DNA of 64,000 nt. Source: Lithobates sylvaticus. Lineage: Eukaryota > Chordata > Amphibia > Anura > Ranidae. A program made the position numbers and the translations under genes. The stretch is from assembly GCA_028564925.1 (NCBI GenBank), contig CM053030.1:272625492-272689491 (forward strand). The letters run 5' to 3'. The notes below the pieces were generated by a model that was given only the letters and a program-made list of their open reading frames with translations, was not told the DNA's origin and did not search any database. Below are positions 55,443 to 64,000 of the stretch, piece after piece (the stretch's first letter is position 1; every line of letters begins with the position of its first letter).

Positions 55443-55871
55443 AAGCCCCATACACACGGTCGGACAATCCGCGGACCAGGTCCGTCGGATCCTGTCCGTC
55501 ATACTTTGTCTGATGTTGGTTTTGCGTACACACGGTCGGACAAAGTTGTCGGAAAATCCGATCATCCTGAACGTGGTGACGTTTGTTGCCTACGACGGGA
55601 CTACGTAGAGGCTAGTAGCCAATAGCTTTGGTCTTGTAATGTGATCTGAGCATGCGTAGCACTTTGTCCGGTCGGACAACCGTACACACGATCGGATTTG
55701 GTGTGATCGGACCGTGTTGTCGGCAAATCTTTCCAGCAGGAGATAAGACTTTGTCCGTCGGACAATCCGACGTACACTGTCCGATGGTGCATACACACGG
55801 TCTGATTTTTCAACAACATTGTCCGATCGGACAGAATCCATGAAAAAGTCCGACCGTGTGTATGGGGCTTC
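55443..55871. mobile_element. MITE with 23-bp inverted repeats in the L1/Tx1 copy
   Basis: Ends AAGCCCCATACACACGGTCG and the reverse complement at 55849-55871 (GTCCGACCGTGTGTATGGGG) are near perfect. The interior is full of inverted GTCGGAC/GTCCGAC words. It is CpG-rich. The target duplication is not clear. Open frames of 60-90 codons on both strands reflect its symmetry. Confidence 0.82.
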
Positions 55872-56159
55872 ATTTATTTGAGCAGTCAGCTGAGTATACT
55901 AATGACACTGAGGAAAATCAATAATTAGATAGAACTCTATTTTTTGAGGGGGTATTTATAAATATATAAATGTATCATTAAGGAGTAATATTGTGTTTTT
56001 TTAGTAAAGATGGAAATGTAAACTGGTGAGCGCAAATAAGGACATTAAATTCTGTGGGTGTTGCATTGGGGTGGGGGGATATGTGGGATATGTTATGTGT
56101 GTTTTTCTTTGTCGTTGTATTATGAAAAATGTATAAAAAAACGATTCGATTGAAAAAAA
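55872..56159 (+). mobile_element. L1/Tx1-type LINE 3' tail (part 3)
   Basis: AT-rich 3' untranslated end closing with GATTGAAAAAAAATA near 56160, which looks like the A-rich tail of the split copy. The next element, a CR1, starts immediately after. Confidence 0.55.
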
Positions 56160-56835
56160 ATACCTCATCTAGAATATGCAGTTCAGTTTTAGGCACCAGT
56201 TCTCAAAAAGGATATCGGGGGAACTGGAGAAAGTGCAGCGAAGGGCAACCAAACTGATAAAAAACATGGAGGAGCTCAGTTATGAGGAAAGATTAGATGA
56301 ACTGAATTTAGCCTCTCTTGAGAAAAAGAGATTAAGGAGGGATGTAATCAACATGTATAAATATATAGTTGGTTCATATAGAGAACTTGTTGTTGAGTTA
56401 TTCAGTTTAAGGTCATCACAGAGGACACTTTATGTCTGGAGGAAAAGAGATTTAATCTCCAAATATGGAAAGGTTTCTTCACAGTAAGAGCTGTGAAAAT
56501 GTGGAATAGACTCCCTCAAGAGCTGGTTCTGGCCAGCTCAGTAGATTGCTTTAAAATAGGCCTGTATTATTTTATAAATGTAAATACTAGAACTGGATAC
56601 CAACAATTATAGGTAAAGCTGATCCAGGGAATATCTGATTGCCTCTTTAGGGGATCAGGAAGGATTTTTTTTACCATGCTGGAGCAAATTGGACCATGCT
56701 TTGCTGGGGTTTTTTACCTCCTTCTGGATCAACTGTGGGTATAGGACTGTGTATATGGGATAGTATATTCCTTCTATTGGTTGAACTAGATGGACTGGTG
56801 TCTTTTTTCAACCTAACTATGTAACTATGTAAAAT
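56160..56835 (+). mobile_element. CR1 LINE 3' end with tail
   Basis: The 103-residue frame (56176-56487) gives LEKVQRRATKLIKNMEELSY, ERLDELNLASLEKKRLRRDV, NMYKYIVGS and a late WRKRDLISKYG. This is the C-terminus of CR1 ORF2. A 3' untranslated region follows with TTGGTTGAACTAGATGGACT (56777-56796) and ends in TAACTATG repeats near 56825. It shares its tail with the SINE at 8235-8602. The copy is 5' truncated. Confidence 0.87.
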
Positions 56836-57039
56836 AGGTATAATAATAAATACTGTATAAGGAATTGATATACATGTATAATATTTAAAATAATACATAT
56901 AATATATAATGAAAGACATTACTTACTGAACCATATTTTTATTTTACAGTTAATCAGTGCTGTAAAGTATTTACAATTTCTGTAATGGGCTCCTCACAAA
57001 CAGGTTGGGGTGAATTATGTGTCCTAGGTCCACATCTTA

Positions 57040-58578
57040 GGCTTCATGTACACGGGACGTTGTTCAACCTCTCCCGAACGATTTTCACTTGACAGCTAGA
57101 AACCGGCATTTAAAAATGGCCGTTTAGCCACCTTTGCGTCTAGAAGCATTTAACCATCTGATTACTTTGCACTTAAACCCCCCTCGTGACCAGACCAATT
57201 TTCAGCTTTCGGCGCTGACGCACTTGGAACGACAATTGCGCAGTCATACAACACTGTACCCAAATGAAATTTTTACCATTTTTTCCCCACAAATAGAGCT
57301 TTCTTTTGGTGATATTTAATCACAGCTGGGGTTTTTATTTTTTGCTAAACAAATAAAAAAAGATGGAAAATTAAAAAAATAAATAAAATCATGTTTAATA
57401 GTTTGTTATAAAATTTAGCAAACAGGTAATTTTTCTGCTTCATTGATATGCGCTGACGAGGCGGCACTGGTGGGCACTGATAGGCGGCACTGGTGGGCAC
57501 TGATAGGCTGCACTGGTGGGGACAGATAAGTCGGTACTGATGGGCACAGCAAAGATGGCACTGATGGGCACGGATGGGTGGCACGGATGGGTGGCACGGA
57601 TGGGCACTGATGGATGGCACTGATAGATGGCACTGGTGGGCACTGATAGATGGCACTGATAGATGGCACTAATGGGCACTGATAGGTGGCACTGATGGGC
57701 ACTGATAGGTGGCACTGGGCACTGGTAGGGGACACTGATGAGCACTGGTAGGGGACACTGATGAGCACTGGTAGGTGACACTGATGTGCAGCACTGGCAC
57801 TGTGGGCACTGACATATGGCACTGTGGGCACTGACAGATGGCACTGGGGGCACTGACAGATGGCACTGGGGGCACTGACAGATGGCACTGGGGGCACTTT
57901 AATTAGCAAATGTGGGCACCCTGGGCATATTGCAGTGAGAGGGACTGATGTCCCTCTCACTGCCGCCGGTGATCGGCTTTTTTTTTTTTCCTCGCGCTGT
58001 CAGCGCGAGCAGGAAAAAAAGCCGATTACCGGCTCGGTTAATATCACATGATCAGCTGTCATTGGCTGACAGCTGATCACGTGGTAAGGGGTCGGGATCG
58101 ACCCCTTACTCGGATCTGTGATCCAGCGAGTCTCACCGACTTGCTGATCACAGAGCGCGCCGCGCGCGCCCTTCAGAGGGCGCGCAGGCAGCTCGTTGCC
58201 GGGACGACGTCAATAGACATCGTCCAGGCACATTAGATCCGCGCTGTAGCCGTCATTTGGCTATAGCGCGGGTCTATAGTGGTTAAAAAAAAATATATAT
58301 TTTTTTTCAAAATGGCCAAAATTGCCTGTAAACAAAATGTGGCTAAATGCCAGTTACCACGTTTAGCTGCGTTTGAATTGCCTCTAAACACAGCCTCTGA
58401 ATGCATTTTTTTGGGTTCCAAAGAAATCCTCTAAACACAACTGCCTAGAAATGACTATAAACGAACATGTGTACACGTACTGATAAGATAACATAGAGGA
58501 GAGTTAAGGAGCAGTTGAAAAAAATGCCCAACTGCTCCTAAATGTCCATTTACCAGCAGCAGTGTACACAAGGCCTTA
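57040..58578. mobile_element. Decayed MITE split by a TTAA MITE
   Basis: Left CTTCATGTACACGGGACG (57043) and right GTGTACACAAGGCCTTAG (to 58578) form imperfect inverted ends. Interior flanks (CTTTGCGTCTAGAAGC on the left, AGCTGCGTTTGAATTGCCTC on the right) belong together once 57150-58286 is set aside. Probably hAT-like, not proven. Confidence 0.5.
57150..58286 (+). mobile_element. TTAA MITE, family 1, with 22-23-bp minisatellite
   Basis: TTAACCATCTGATTACTTTG to CTATAGTGGTTAA, TTAA on both sides. The core AATAGAGCTTTCTTTTGGTG is followed by an array at about 57440-57900 of 23-bp units (CACTGGTGGGCACTGATAGG) passing into 22-bp units (CACTGGGGGCACTGACAGAT). The CpG-rich right end includes AGCGCGCCGCGCGCGCCC near 58153 and CCGCGCTGTAGCCGTCATTTG. 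Long open frames (up to 181 codons) on the minus strand come from the array. Confidence 0.88.
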
Positions 58579-58752
58579 GTCATAATTATTTTAGGGAAAT
58601 ATTGAAATGTTTTATGCCATCAAGTTAGGGTTTAGATTGGCCCATGATTAATTAAAAATAGATATATTGCTCAATGAAAAATATAGGGATCTCTTAAAAG
58701 CACTCAGAGGTTGTCATGGATAGACAGGCATGGTACACTCATGTAAAACTCA

Positions 58753-59199
58753 TCAACTGTGATTCCTGTATATTTGTCTGGCATCTGACAATAAAGACTT
58801 CCTATCAAGCATTCGTTTGGCTCCAGTGTGCGACCATTTCGTTTTCTTCTTCATACCTGTCATGCATATAATCTCTGCTGCTATTTCTTTGCTAAACATT
58901 CGGTAGGTACAATGTAGTATAATAGGTTGTTTTTTGGTATCCCAGGTGGCTCTTTGCTGCGGGGAGGATGTTGAGTTGAGTGGTGACTGCCCTGAAGTGT
59001 CTATCATGGGGTGAAGACTGCCAATTAAGAATTTGTACTTTGGTATGCTTGCATTGATGTATAGTAATAAATTATACTTTGATCTATTTAACTGACATAT
59101 ACAGTATGTTTTGTGAATCCATAGACTGTCATTCTCCTGTGAAAGCAAGGACATGCCCCCATTCACCACTGTATCGAAGTAACATTTATAAACATACAA
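58753..59199 (-). CDS. Unrecognised 148-residue open frame (doubtful)
   Basis: The translation has mixed composition with Lys/Arg toward the C-terminus (GMKKKTKWSHTGAKRMLDRK) and scattered hydrophobics, unlike the low-complexity frames elsewhere. No domain, signal peptide or membrane segment is evident. It is the longest frame in non-repeat DNA in this half of the window. It may be chance, an old transposon coding remnant or a host exon. No neighbouring exon or promoter supports it. Confidence 0.15.
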   Translation of the reverse strand: MYVYKCYFDTVVNGGMSLLSQENDSLWIHKTYCICQLNRSKYNLLLYINASIPKYKFLIGSLHPMIDTSGQSPLNSTSSPQQRATWDTKKQPIILHCTYRMFSKEIAAEIICMTGMKKKTKWSHTGAKRMLDRKSLLSDARQIYRNHS

Positions 59200-59324
59200 C
59201 AGTGAAAACAGAAGTGCTTATATATATAAAAAAGTGGTGATATGACAGTTTACAAGGTATATATATATACCTATATATGAATCACCCCATTGGACCAAAA
59301 GGTATACAATGTGTGTGTATGTAC

Positions 59325-59326
<2 letters not shown>

Positions 59327-59365
<39 letters not shown>
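59327..59365. repeat. (AT)n microsatellite
   Basis: An uninterrupted alternating AT run of about 38 bp following GTACGTGT. Confidence 0.9.
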
Positions 59366-59370
<5 letters not shown>

Positions 59371-59447
59371 GTGCAAAAGTTTTAGGTAGGTGTGAAAAAA
59401 AAATGCTGTAAATTAAAAATGCTTTCAGAAATAGAAGTGTTAATAGT

Positions 59448-60161
59448 TTAACCACTTGACCACTGGGCACTTAAACCCCCTTCCTAACCAGACCAATTTT
59501 CATCTTTCGGTGCTCTCACACTTTGAATGACAATTACTCAGTCATGCAACACTGTACCCATATGAAATGTTTGTTCTTTTTTCACACAAATAGAGCTTTC
59601 TTTTGGTGGTATTTAATTTTTATTTTTAAATCAAATCAAAAAATAAATTAAATCAAAAAAGACTGAAAATTCGGTAAAAAAAGGAAAAAAAAAAAATCTT
59701 TGCTTCTGTTAAAATGTATTGCTGTTTCTGTTAAAATTTATTGCAGAGTATTGGCAGAGTATTGCACAGTATTGGCGAGTATTGCACAGTATTGCATATT
59801 ATGGCAGAGTACTGGCACTGAGCAGCGCTGTGGGCTGGATCTGTAGTGCCCACAGCGCTGCAAACGATCTCTCCCGCTCTCTTCTCACACTGTACCGATT
59901 GGTGCAGAGAGGGGAGGGAGGAACCAGCGTCATGACATGACACCCGTTTGTTTACAAGTGATGCTCCATCATTTGACGGAGCAATCACATGGTAAACGGC
60001 CGTTATCAGTGGCCATTTACCGTGATCCGTGATGCCTCACGGATGTTCCCGGGTGCGTGCCCCAGGCGTTCCTGGGTGCGCACCCCTACAAACGTCCACC
60101 CAGAATAAGCCAACCACGATGTAGCCGTCTTTCGGGTATGGCCCAGTCGGCATGTGTTTAA
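59448..60161 (+). mobile_element. TTAA MITE, family 1
   Basis: The left end TTAACCACTTGACCACTGGG is closely similar to 22042. The core AATAGAGCTTTCTTTTGGTGG, a short TTGGCAGAGTATTGCACAG array (about 59741-59815), and the hairpin GCGCTGTGGGC/GCCCACAGCGC at about 59825-59860 match that copy. The right end CATGTGTTTAA is less typical. Confidence 0.75.
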
Positions 60162-60253
60162 TAGTTACTTTTCATTTTGTTAATTGATAAAAATTAAGTT
60201 AACAGAAGAGAAATCCAAATTTGGTTTGACCACCCTTTGCCTTCATAATAGTA

Positions 60254-61748
60254 TTAATCACTTGCCGGCTGGTTCTGGGAGGGCTTCCAGGGACGTCCTC
60301 CCAAACTCGCGATTCTCGCGCGCCCCCTGGGGCACGCAACCGGGAGTGTCTGTGAAGGCCGTGTTCTCTGGACTCGGCGCATCATGGATCAGGGTAAAGG
60401 GTTAATGAGAATGGCTCTTTTCCACGTGATCGCTCCGTCCAATGAAGGAGCGATCGCTTGTCAACCGGCGCATGTCCAGTTCAGCTCCGCCCCTCTCCTC
60501 ACACCGATAGGTACAGTGTGCGAGGAGAGGAGAGGGCCGGTGCAGCAGTGCTTGTGGGCTGGATCTGAAGTGCCCAGAGCGCTGATCTGTGCCCATTCAT
60601 GACGAATTTATGCCCATCCATGGCTCATTCATGCCGATCCATGGCTCATTCATGCTCATCCATGCCATCAATGGTTCATTCATGCCCCATTCATGCTTGT
60701 CCATCAGCGCTCATCCACTGTGCCCACCCATGCTACATCAGTGCTCATCTGTGCCCACCCATGCCACATCAGTGCCCATCCATGCCACATCAGTGCCCAT
60801 CCGTGCCCACCCATGCTACATCAGTGCTCATCTGTGCCAACACATGCCACATCAGTACCCATCCGTGCCACATCAGTCCTTATCTGTGTCTCATCCATGC
60901 CACATCAGTACCCATCCATGCCACATCAGTGCTTATCTGTGTCTAATCCATGCCACATCAGTGCTCATCCATGCCACATCCATGCCACATCAGTGCTCAT
61001 CCGTTTCACATCAGTGCTCATCTGTGCCACATAGTGCTCATTCATGCCACATCAGTTCTCATCTGTGCCGCATCCATGCAACATCAGTGCTCATCCGTGC
61101 CTTCTATGCCACATCAGTACTCATCCATGCCACATCCGTTCTCATCCGTGCCACATCCATGCCACATCAGTGCTCATCCGTGCCACATCCATGCCACATC
61201 AGTGCTCATTCGTGCCACAAGAGTTCTTATCAATGCCACATCAGTACTCTCCTGTGCCAAATCCATGCCACATCAGTACTCACCTGTGCTACATCCATGC
61301 CACATCAGTACTCATCCGTGCCACATCAGTACTTATTCATGCCACATCCATGCCACATGAGTGTTCATCTATGCCACATCCATGCCACATTAGTTCTCAT
61401 CCATGCTACATCCATACCACATCAGTGCTCATCCGTGCCACATCCATGCCACCACAGTGCTCATCAGTGCCACTACAGTGCCTCACAAAAGTGTAATAGT
61501 CAAATTTTTTTGAAATGTATCCCCCTGCATGTTGGGCCTCTGTATGTGGCCAGACTGTGGAAAAGTCTCACACATGTGGTATCGTCATAGTCAGGAGGAG
61601 TAGCAGAAAGTATTTTGGGGTTTAATTTTTGCTATGTCTATGCTATGTTTTATAAATATCTTATAAATAGACAACTTTGTGTAAAAAATGATGCGTTTTA
61701 ATTTTCTTTCCACATTTTCCAAAAACTTGTGGAAAAAAAACATGTTAA
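60254..61748. mobile_element. TTAA-bounded composite with large minisatellite
   Basis: Starts TTAATCACTTGCCGGCTGG and is bounded at 61745-61748 by the TTAA that also opens the next element. The left part is CpG-rich (GATTCTCGCGCGCCCCC). The array lies at about 60590-61480. The right part has GGCCAGACTGTGGAAAAGTC. It may be one element or two joined; the family is uncertain. Confidence 0.55.
60590..61480 (+). repeat. Minisatellite, CATCAGTGCTCATCCGTGCCA family
   Basis: Units of 21 bp (CATCAGTGCTCATCCGTGCC plus A) alternate with 11-bp CATCCATGCCA inserts, over roughly 40 units. Frames stay open for up to 333 codons (60589-61590) only because of the repeat. The unit words CATGCCACATCAG recur throughout. 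Confidence 0.9.
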
Positions 61749-62742
61749 CCACTTCAATACAGGGCTTTTAAACACCCTTTCTTACCAGAGCACTTTTTGC
61801 GATTCGGCACTGCGTCGCTTTAACTAACAATTGCGTGGTCGTGCGACGTTACACCCAAACAAAATTGACGTCCTTTTTTCCCCACAAATAGAGCTTTCTT
61901 TTGGTGGTATTTGATCACCTCTGCGGTTTTTATTTTTTGCGCTATAAACAAAAGAAGAGCGACAATTTTGAAAAAAAACACAATATTTTTTACTTTTTGC
62001 TATAATAAATATCCCATTTTTTTAAAAAAAAACTATTTTTTTCCTCAGTTTAGGCCGATACGTATTCTTGTACATATTTTTGGTAAAAAAAATCGCAATA
62101 AGCGTATATTGATCGGTTTGCGCAAAAGTTATAGCGTCTACAAAATAGGGGATAGATTTATTGAATTTTTTTTTTTTTTTTACTAGTAATGGCGGCGATC
62201 TGCGATTTTTTTTTTTTGTGACTGCGACATTGCGGCAGACACTTCGGACACTTTTGACACATTTTTGGGACCATTCACATTTACACAGCGATCGTTGCTA
62301 TAAAATTGCAATGATTACTGTGTAAATGTGACTGGCAGGGAAGGGGTTAACACTAGGGGGCGCTGCAGGGGTTAATGTGTTCCCTAATAGGAGTGATTCT
62401 AACTGTGGGGGGAGGGGACTCAAGGGGAGAAGACCGATCATGTGTTCCTCTGTACTGGGATCACATGATCGGTCTCCTCGCCGCTGACAGGACGTGGAGC
62501 TGTGTGTTTACACACACAGCTCCACGGTCCCGCCCGGTCCCGTTGTTTTAATGGGCAATCGCGGGTGCCTGGCGGACATTGCGGCTGCCGGGCACTCGCA
62601 CCGGATCCCGAGCGATGCCGCGGGCGCGCACACGCGCCCCCCAGGCGGCCGGGACTGCGAGGACGTCATATGACGCCCACCCAGGATGGTAGATCCACCT
62701 TGTGGGCGTCATATGATTATGACGCGGTATTGAAGGGGTTAA
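61745..62742 (+). mobile_element. TTAA MITE, family 1, full length
   Basis: TTAACCACTTCAATACAGGG to GAAGGGGTTAA. The core is nearly the same as 44305-45306 and 38810-39820: AGAGCACTTTTTGCGATTCG, TTTGATCACCTCTGCGG, GCGCAAAAGTTATAGCGTC and AACACTAGGGGGCGCTGC. The right half is CpG-rich. No protein. Confidence 0.83.
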
Positions 62743-63238
62743 AAAAGACTCATTATGCCTCCTAGATATAGGCGTGCACACGGGGTGTGCCAGGTGTGCC
62801 CAGGCACACCCTAATCATCCCTGTGCTCTGTCTGTATTTCACACGTTTTTGTTTTGTGTTGATTGCCTGCAACATGTCCCTGTGTAACTCAGTCACCAAC
62901 ACTGCCTGGGGTCGGGTCCGGCCGGCAAAAACAGCTGTGTGTTGCGAGTGGGAGGATTGAGCAGGGATGAAACTAGCACCACAGCCGCGGAGTAACCCAG
63001 CCGGGAGTCGCATTGGCCGATGCAGCTTGATCTACATTTGCACTCCCCCCCCCCCCCCTCCGGTCTTTCTCTCCATTAGAAGCAGGGGACTAGCCTGAAT
63101 AGCGGCAGGTGAGTGGCTTCAGGCAGCCTGCTAGATTGAGGTGAGTGAGAGAGACAGCATTGAGCAGGGCAGCGGGTTGGCAAATGATGCACCAAAAAAA
63201 AAAATAGCCAATCAACTGATGAACCTTACCCTGGCTTG

Positions 63239-63297
<59 letters not shown>

Positions 63298-63429
63298 CAT
63301 ATACAATTAAAACTATATGAACCCTGGCTTGTCAGCAAAAAAGTGCGTATATATATTTACTACATGTCTTTGGTATAAAAAAATAAATCCCCTGGCTTGT
63401 CAGCAAAAAAGTGTGTATGTATTTATATT

Positions 63430-63465
<36 letters not shown>

Positions 63466-63590
63466 TGTATATATACAGTATATACTACATTACTTTGGTA
63501 CAAAAAAAAAAGTCCCAAGTGTATATTAATCACTTCCCATATGCTCACAGCCCCAATAGATGGCGGACGGAAAGCAGTGCCAAATGTGGG
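62743..63590. other. Non-coding interval with AT microsatellites
   Basis: Possible old repeat start at ATAGGCGTGCACACGGG (62768) and a C-run at 63048-63057. A repeated phrase CCCTGGCTTGTCA (about 63229, 63323, 63390) recurs three times before AT-rich runs. No gene. Confidence 0.45.
63242..63296. repeat. (TA)n microsatellite
   Basis: About 54 bp of uninterrupted TA. A second, imperfect TA tract is at about 63430-63478. Confidence 0.92.
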
Positions 63591-64000
63591 TTAACTGCTT
63601 AGCGACCGCCGGCTGTCAATTGACGGCCAGGTGCCGCAGCTCTCGTGGCGGTAGGGCATCATATGACGTCCTCCCCTTCCCGGCCCTCCAGGGAGCGCAC
63701 GTGCCTGCGCGCGCCCGTCGTGTCACTGGGCACCCGATGCGCGTGCCCGGTGGCCGCGATGTCCGCTGGGCACCCGCGATTTCCTGGTAACACAGCAGGA
63801 CCGTGGATCTGTGTATGTAAACACACAGATTCACGGTCCTGTCAGAGGAGAGGAGACCGATGGTGTGTTCTCAGTACAGAGAAACACAGATCGGTCTCCT
63901 CCCCTTGTGAATCCCCTCCCCTACAGTTAGAATCACTCTCAGGGAACATATTAACCCCTTCAGTGCCCCCTAGTGTTAACCCCTTCCCTGCCAGACACAT
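63591..64000 (-). mobile_element. TTAA MITE, family 1 (minus), runs off the window
   Basis: Left end TTAACTGCTTAGCGACCGCC at 63591. In reverse it has the family's CpG-rich half, the CACGTGCCTGCGCGCGCC stretch, the ATCTGTGTATGTAAACACAC hairpin, and AACACTAGGGGGCACTG near 63964. The rest lies beyond 64000. Confidence 0.75.

Larger units (their letters stand above)
58579..59447. other. Unique-looking interval with a candidate ORF and an AT run
   Basis: It contains the open frame at 58753-59199 (listed separately), short TATATA runs near 59259-59276, and an (AT)n microsatellite at about 59327-59365. Otherwise no repeat is recognised. Confidence 0.4.

Noticed and set aside
60589-61590. 333-codon frame, the longest in the window
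   Set aside because: It consists of His/Ser/Pro/Cys repeats encoded by the CATGCCACATCAGTGCTCATC array and has no start context or domain.

Overview
This window reads as repeat-dominated vertebrate DNA, most likely from an anuran amphibian and plausibly a true frog (Ranidae). The evidence is the mix of repeats: CR1 LINEs, an L1/Tx1-type LINE, a Penelope-like element, a DIRS element with a tyrosine recombinase, Tc1/mariner remnants, several LTR elements and very many TTAA-flanked MITEs. The species guess is inference from remembered frog repeats. I find no host gene that I can support; the window looks intergenic or deeply intronic. The long open frames at about 11.0-11.95, 22.2-22.9 and 60.6-61.6 kb are by-products of tandem repeats, several with a 21-bp unit.

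Layout. 0-2.5 kb: decayed Penelope-like element (minus). 2.5-4.2 kb: two CR1 copies forming an inverted repeat. 4.2-10 kb: old repeat debris, a minisatellite, a solo-LTR-like copy, a tRNA-derived SINE with a CR1-type tail, and a CR1 3' end. 10-10.8 kb: a MITE and its inverted twin. 11-18.1 kb: the most intricate region, in which an LTR pair with only a 21-bp minisatellite between its arms had inserted (5-bp target duplication) into the 5' LTR of a gag-only LTR element, after which part of the locus was inverted. 18-25.2 kb: Tc1 remnant, MITEs, a gag-like fossil and a mariner-type MITE. 25.2-31.2 kb: LTR-like sequence and MITEs. 31.2-36.9 kb: DIRS fossil (minus) split by a 1.78-kb insert that is mostly a near-perfect palindrome. 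37-45.3 kb: a run of TTAA MITEs, two sharing one TTAA. 45.4-52.9 kb: a CR1 split by an LTR element whose 5' LTR is itself split by a TTAA MITE. 52.9-57 kb: Tc1 remnant, an L1/Tx1 LINE split by a solo LTR and a MITE, and a CR1 3' end. 57-64 kb: more TTAA MITEs, several with internal minisatellites.

How the parts relate. The window is a stack of nested insertions rather than a set of cooperating genes. Target duplications (CTGGG, GAAG, a 15-mer, TTAA, TA, AAAAC/AGAAC) allow a relative insertion order to be read. The least ordinary features are (1) the LTR-minisatellite-LTR unit and its later inversion, (2) the palindrome inside the DIRS gag region, and (3) a TTAA MITE family (about a dozen copies) in which individual copies have grown different minisatellites. 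All repeat assignments come from reading motifs and ends by eye; no database search was run.
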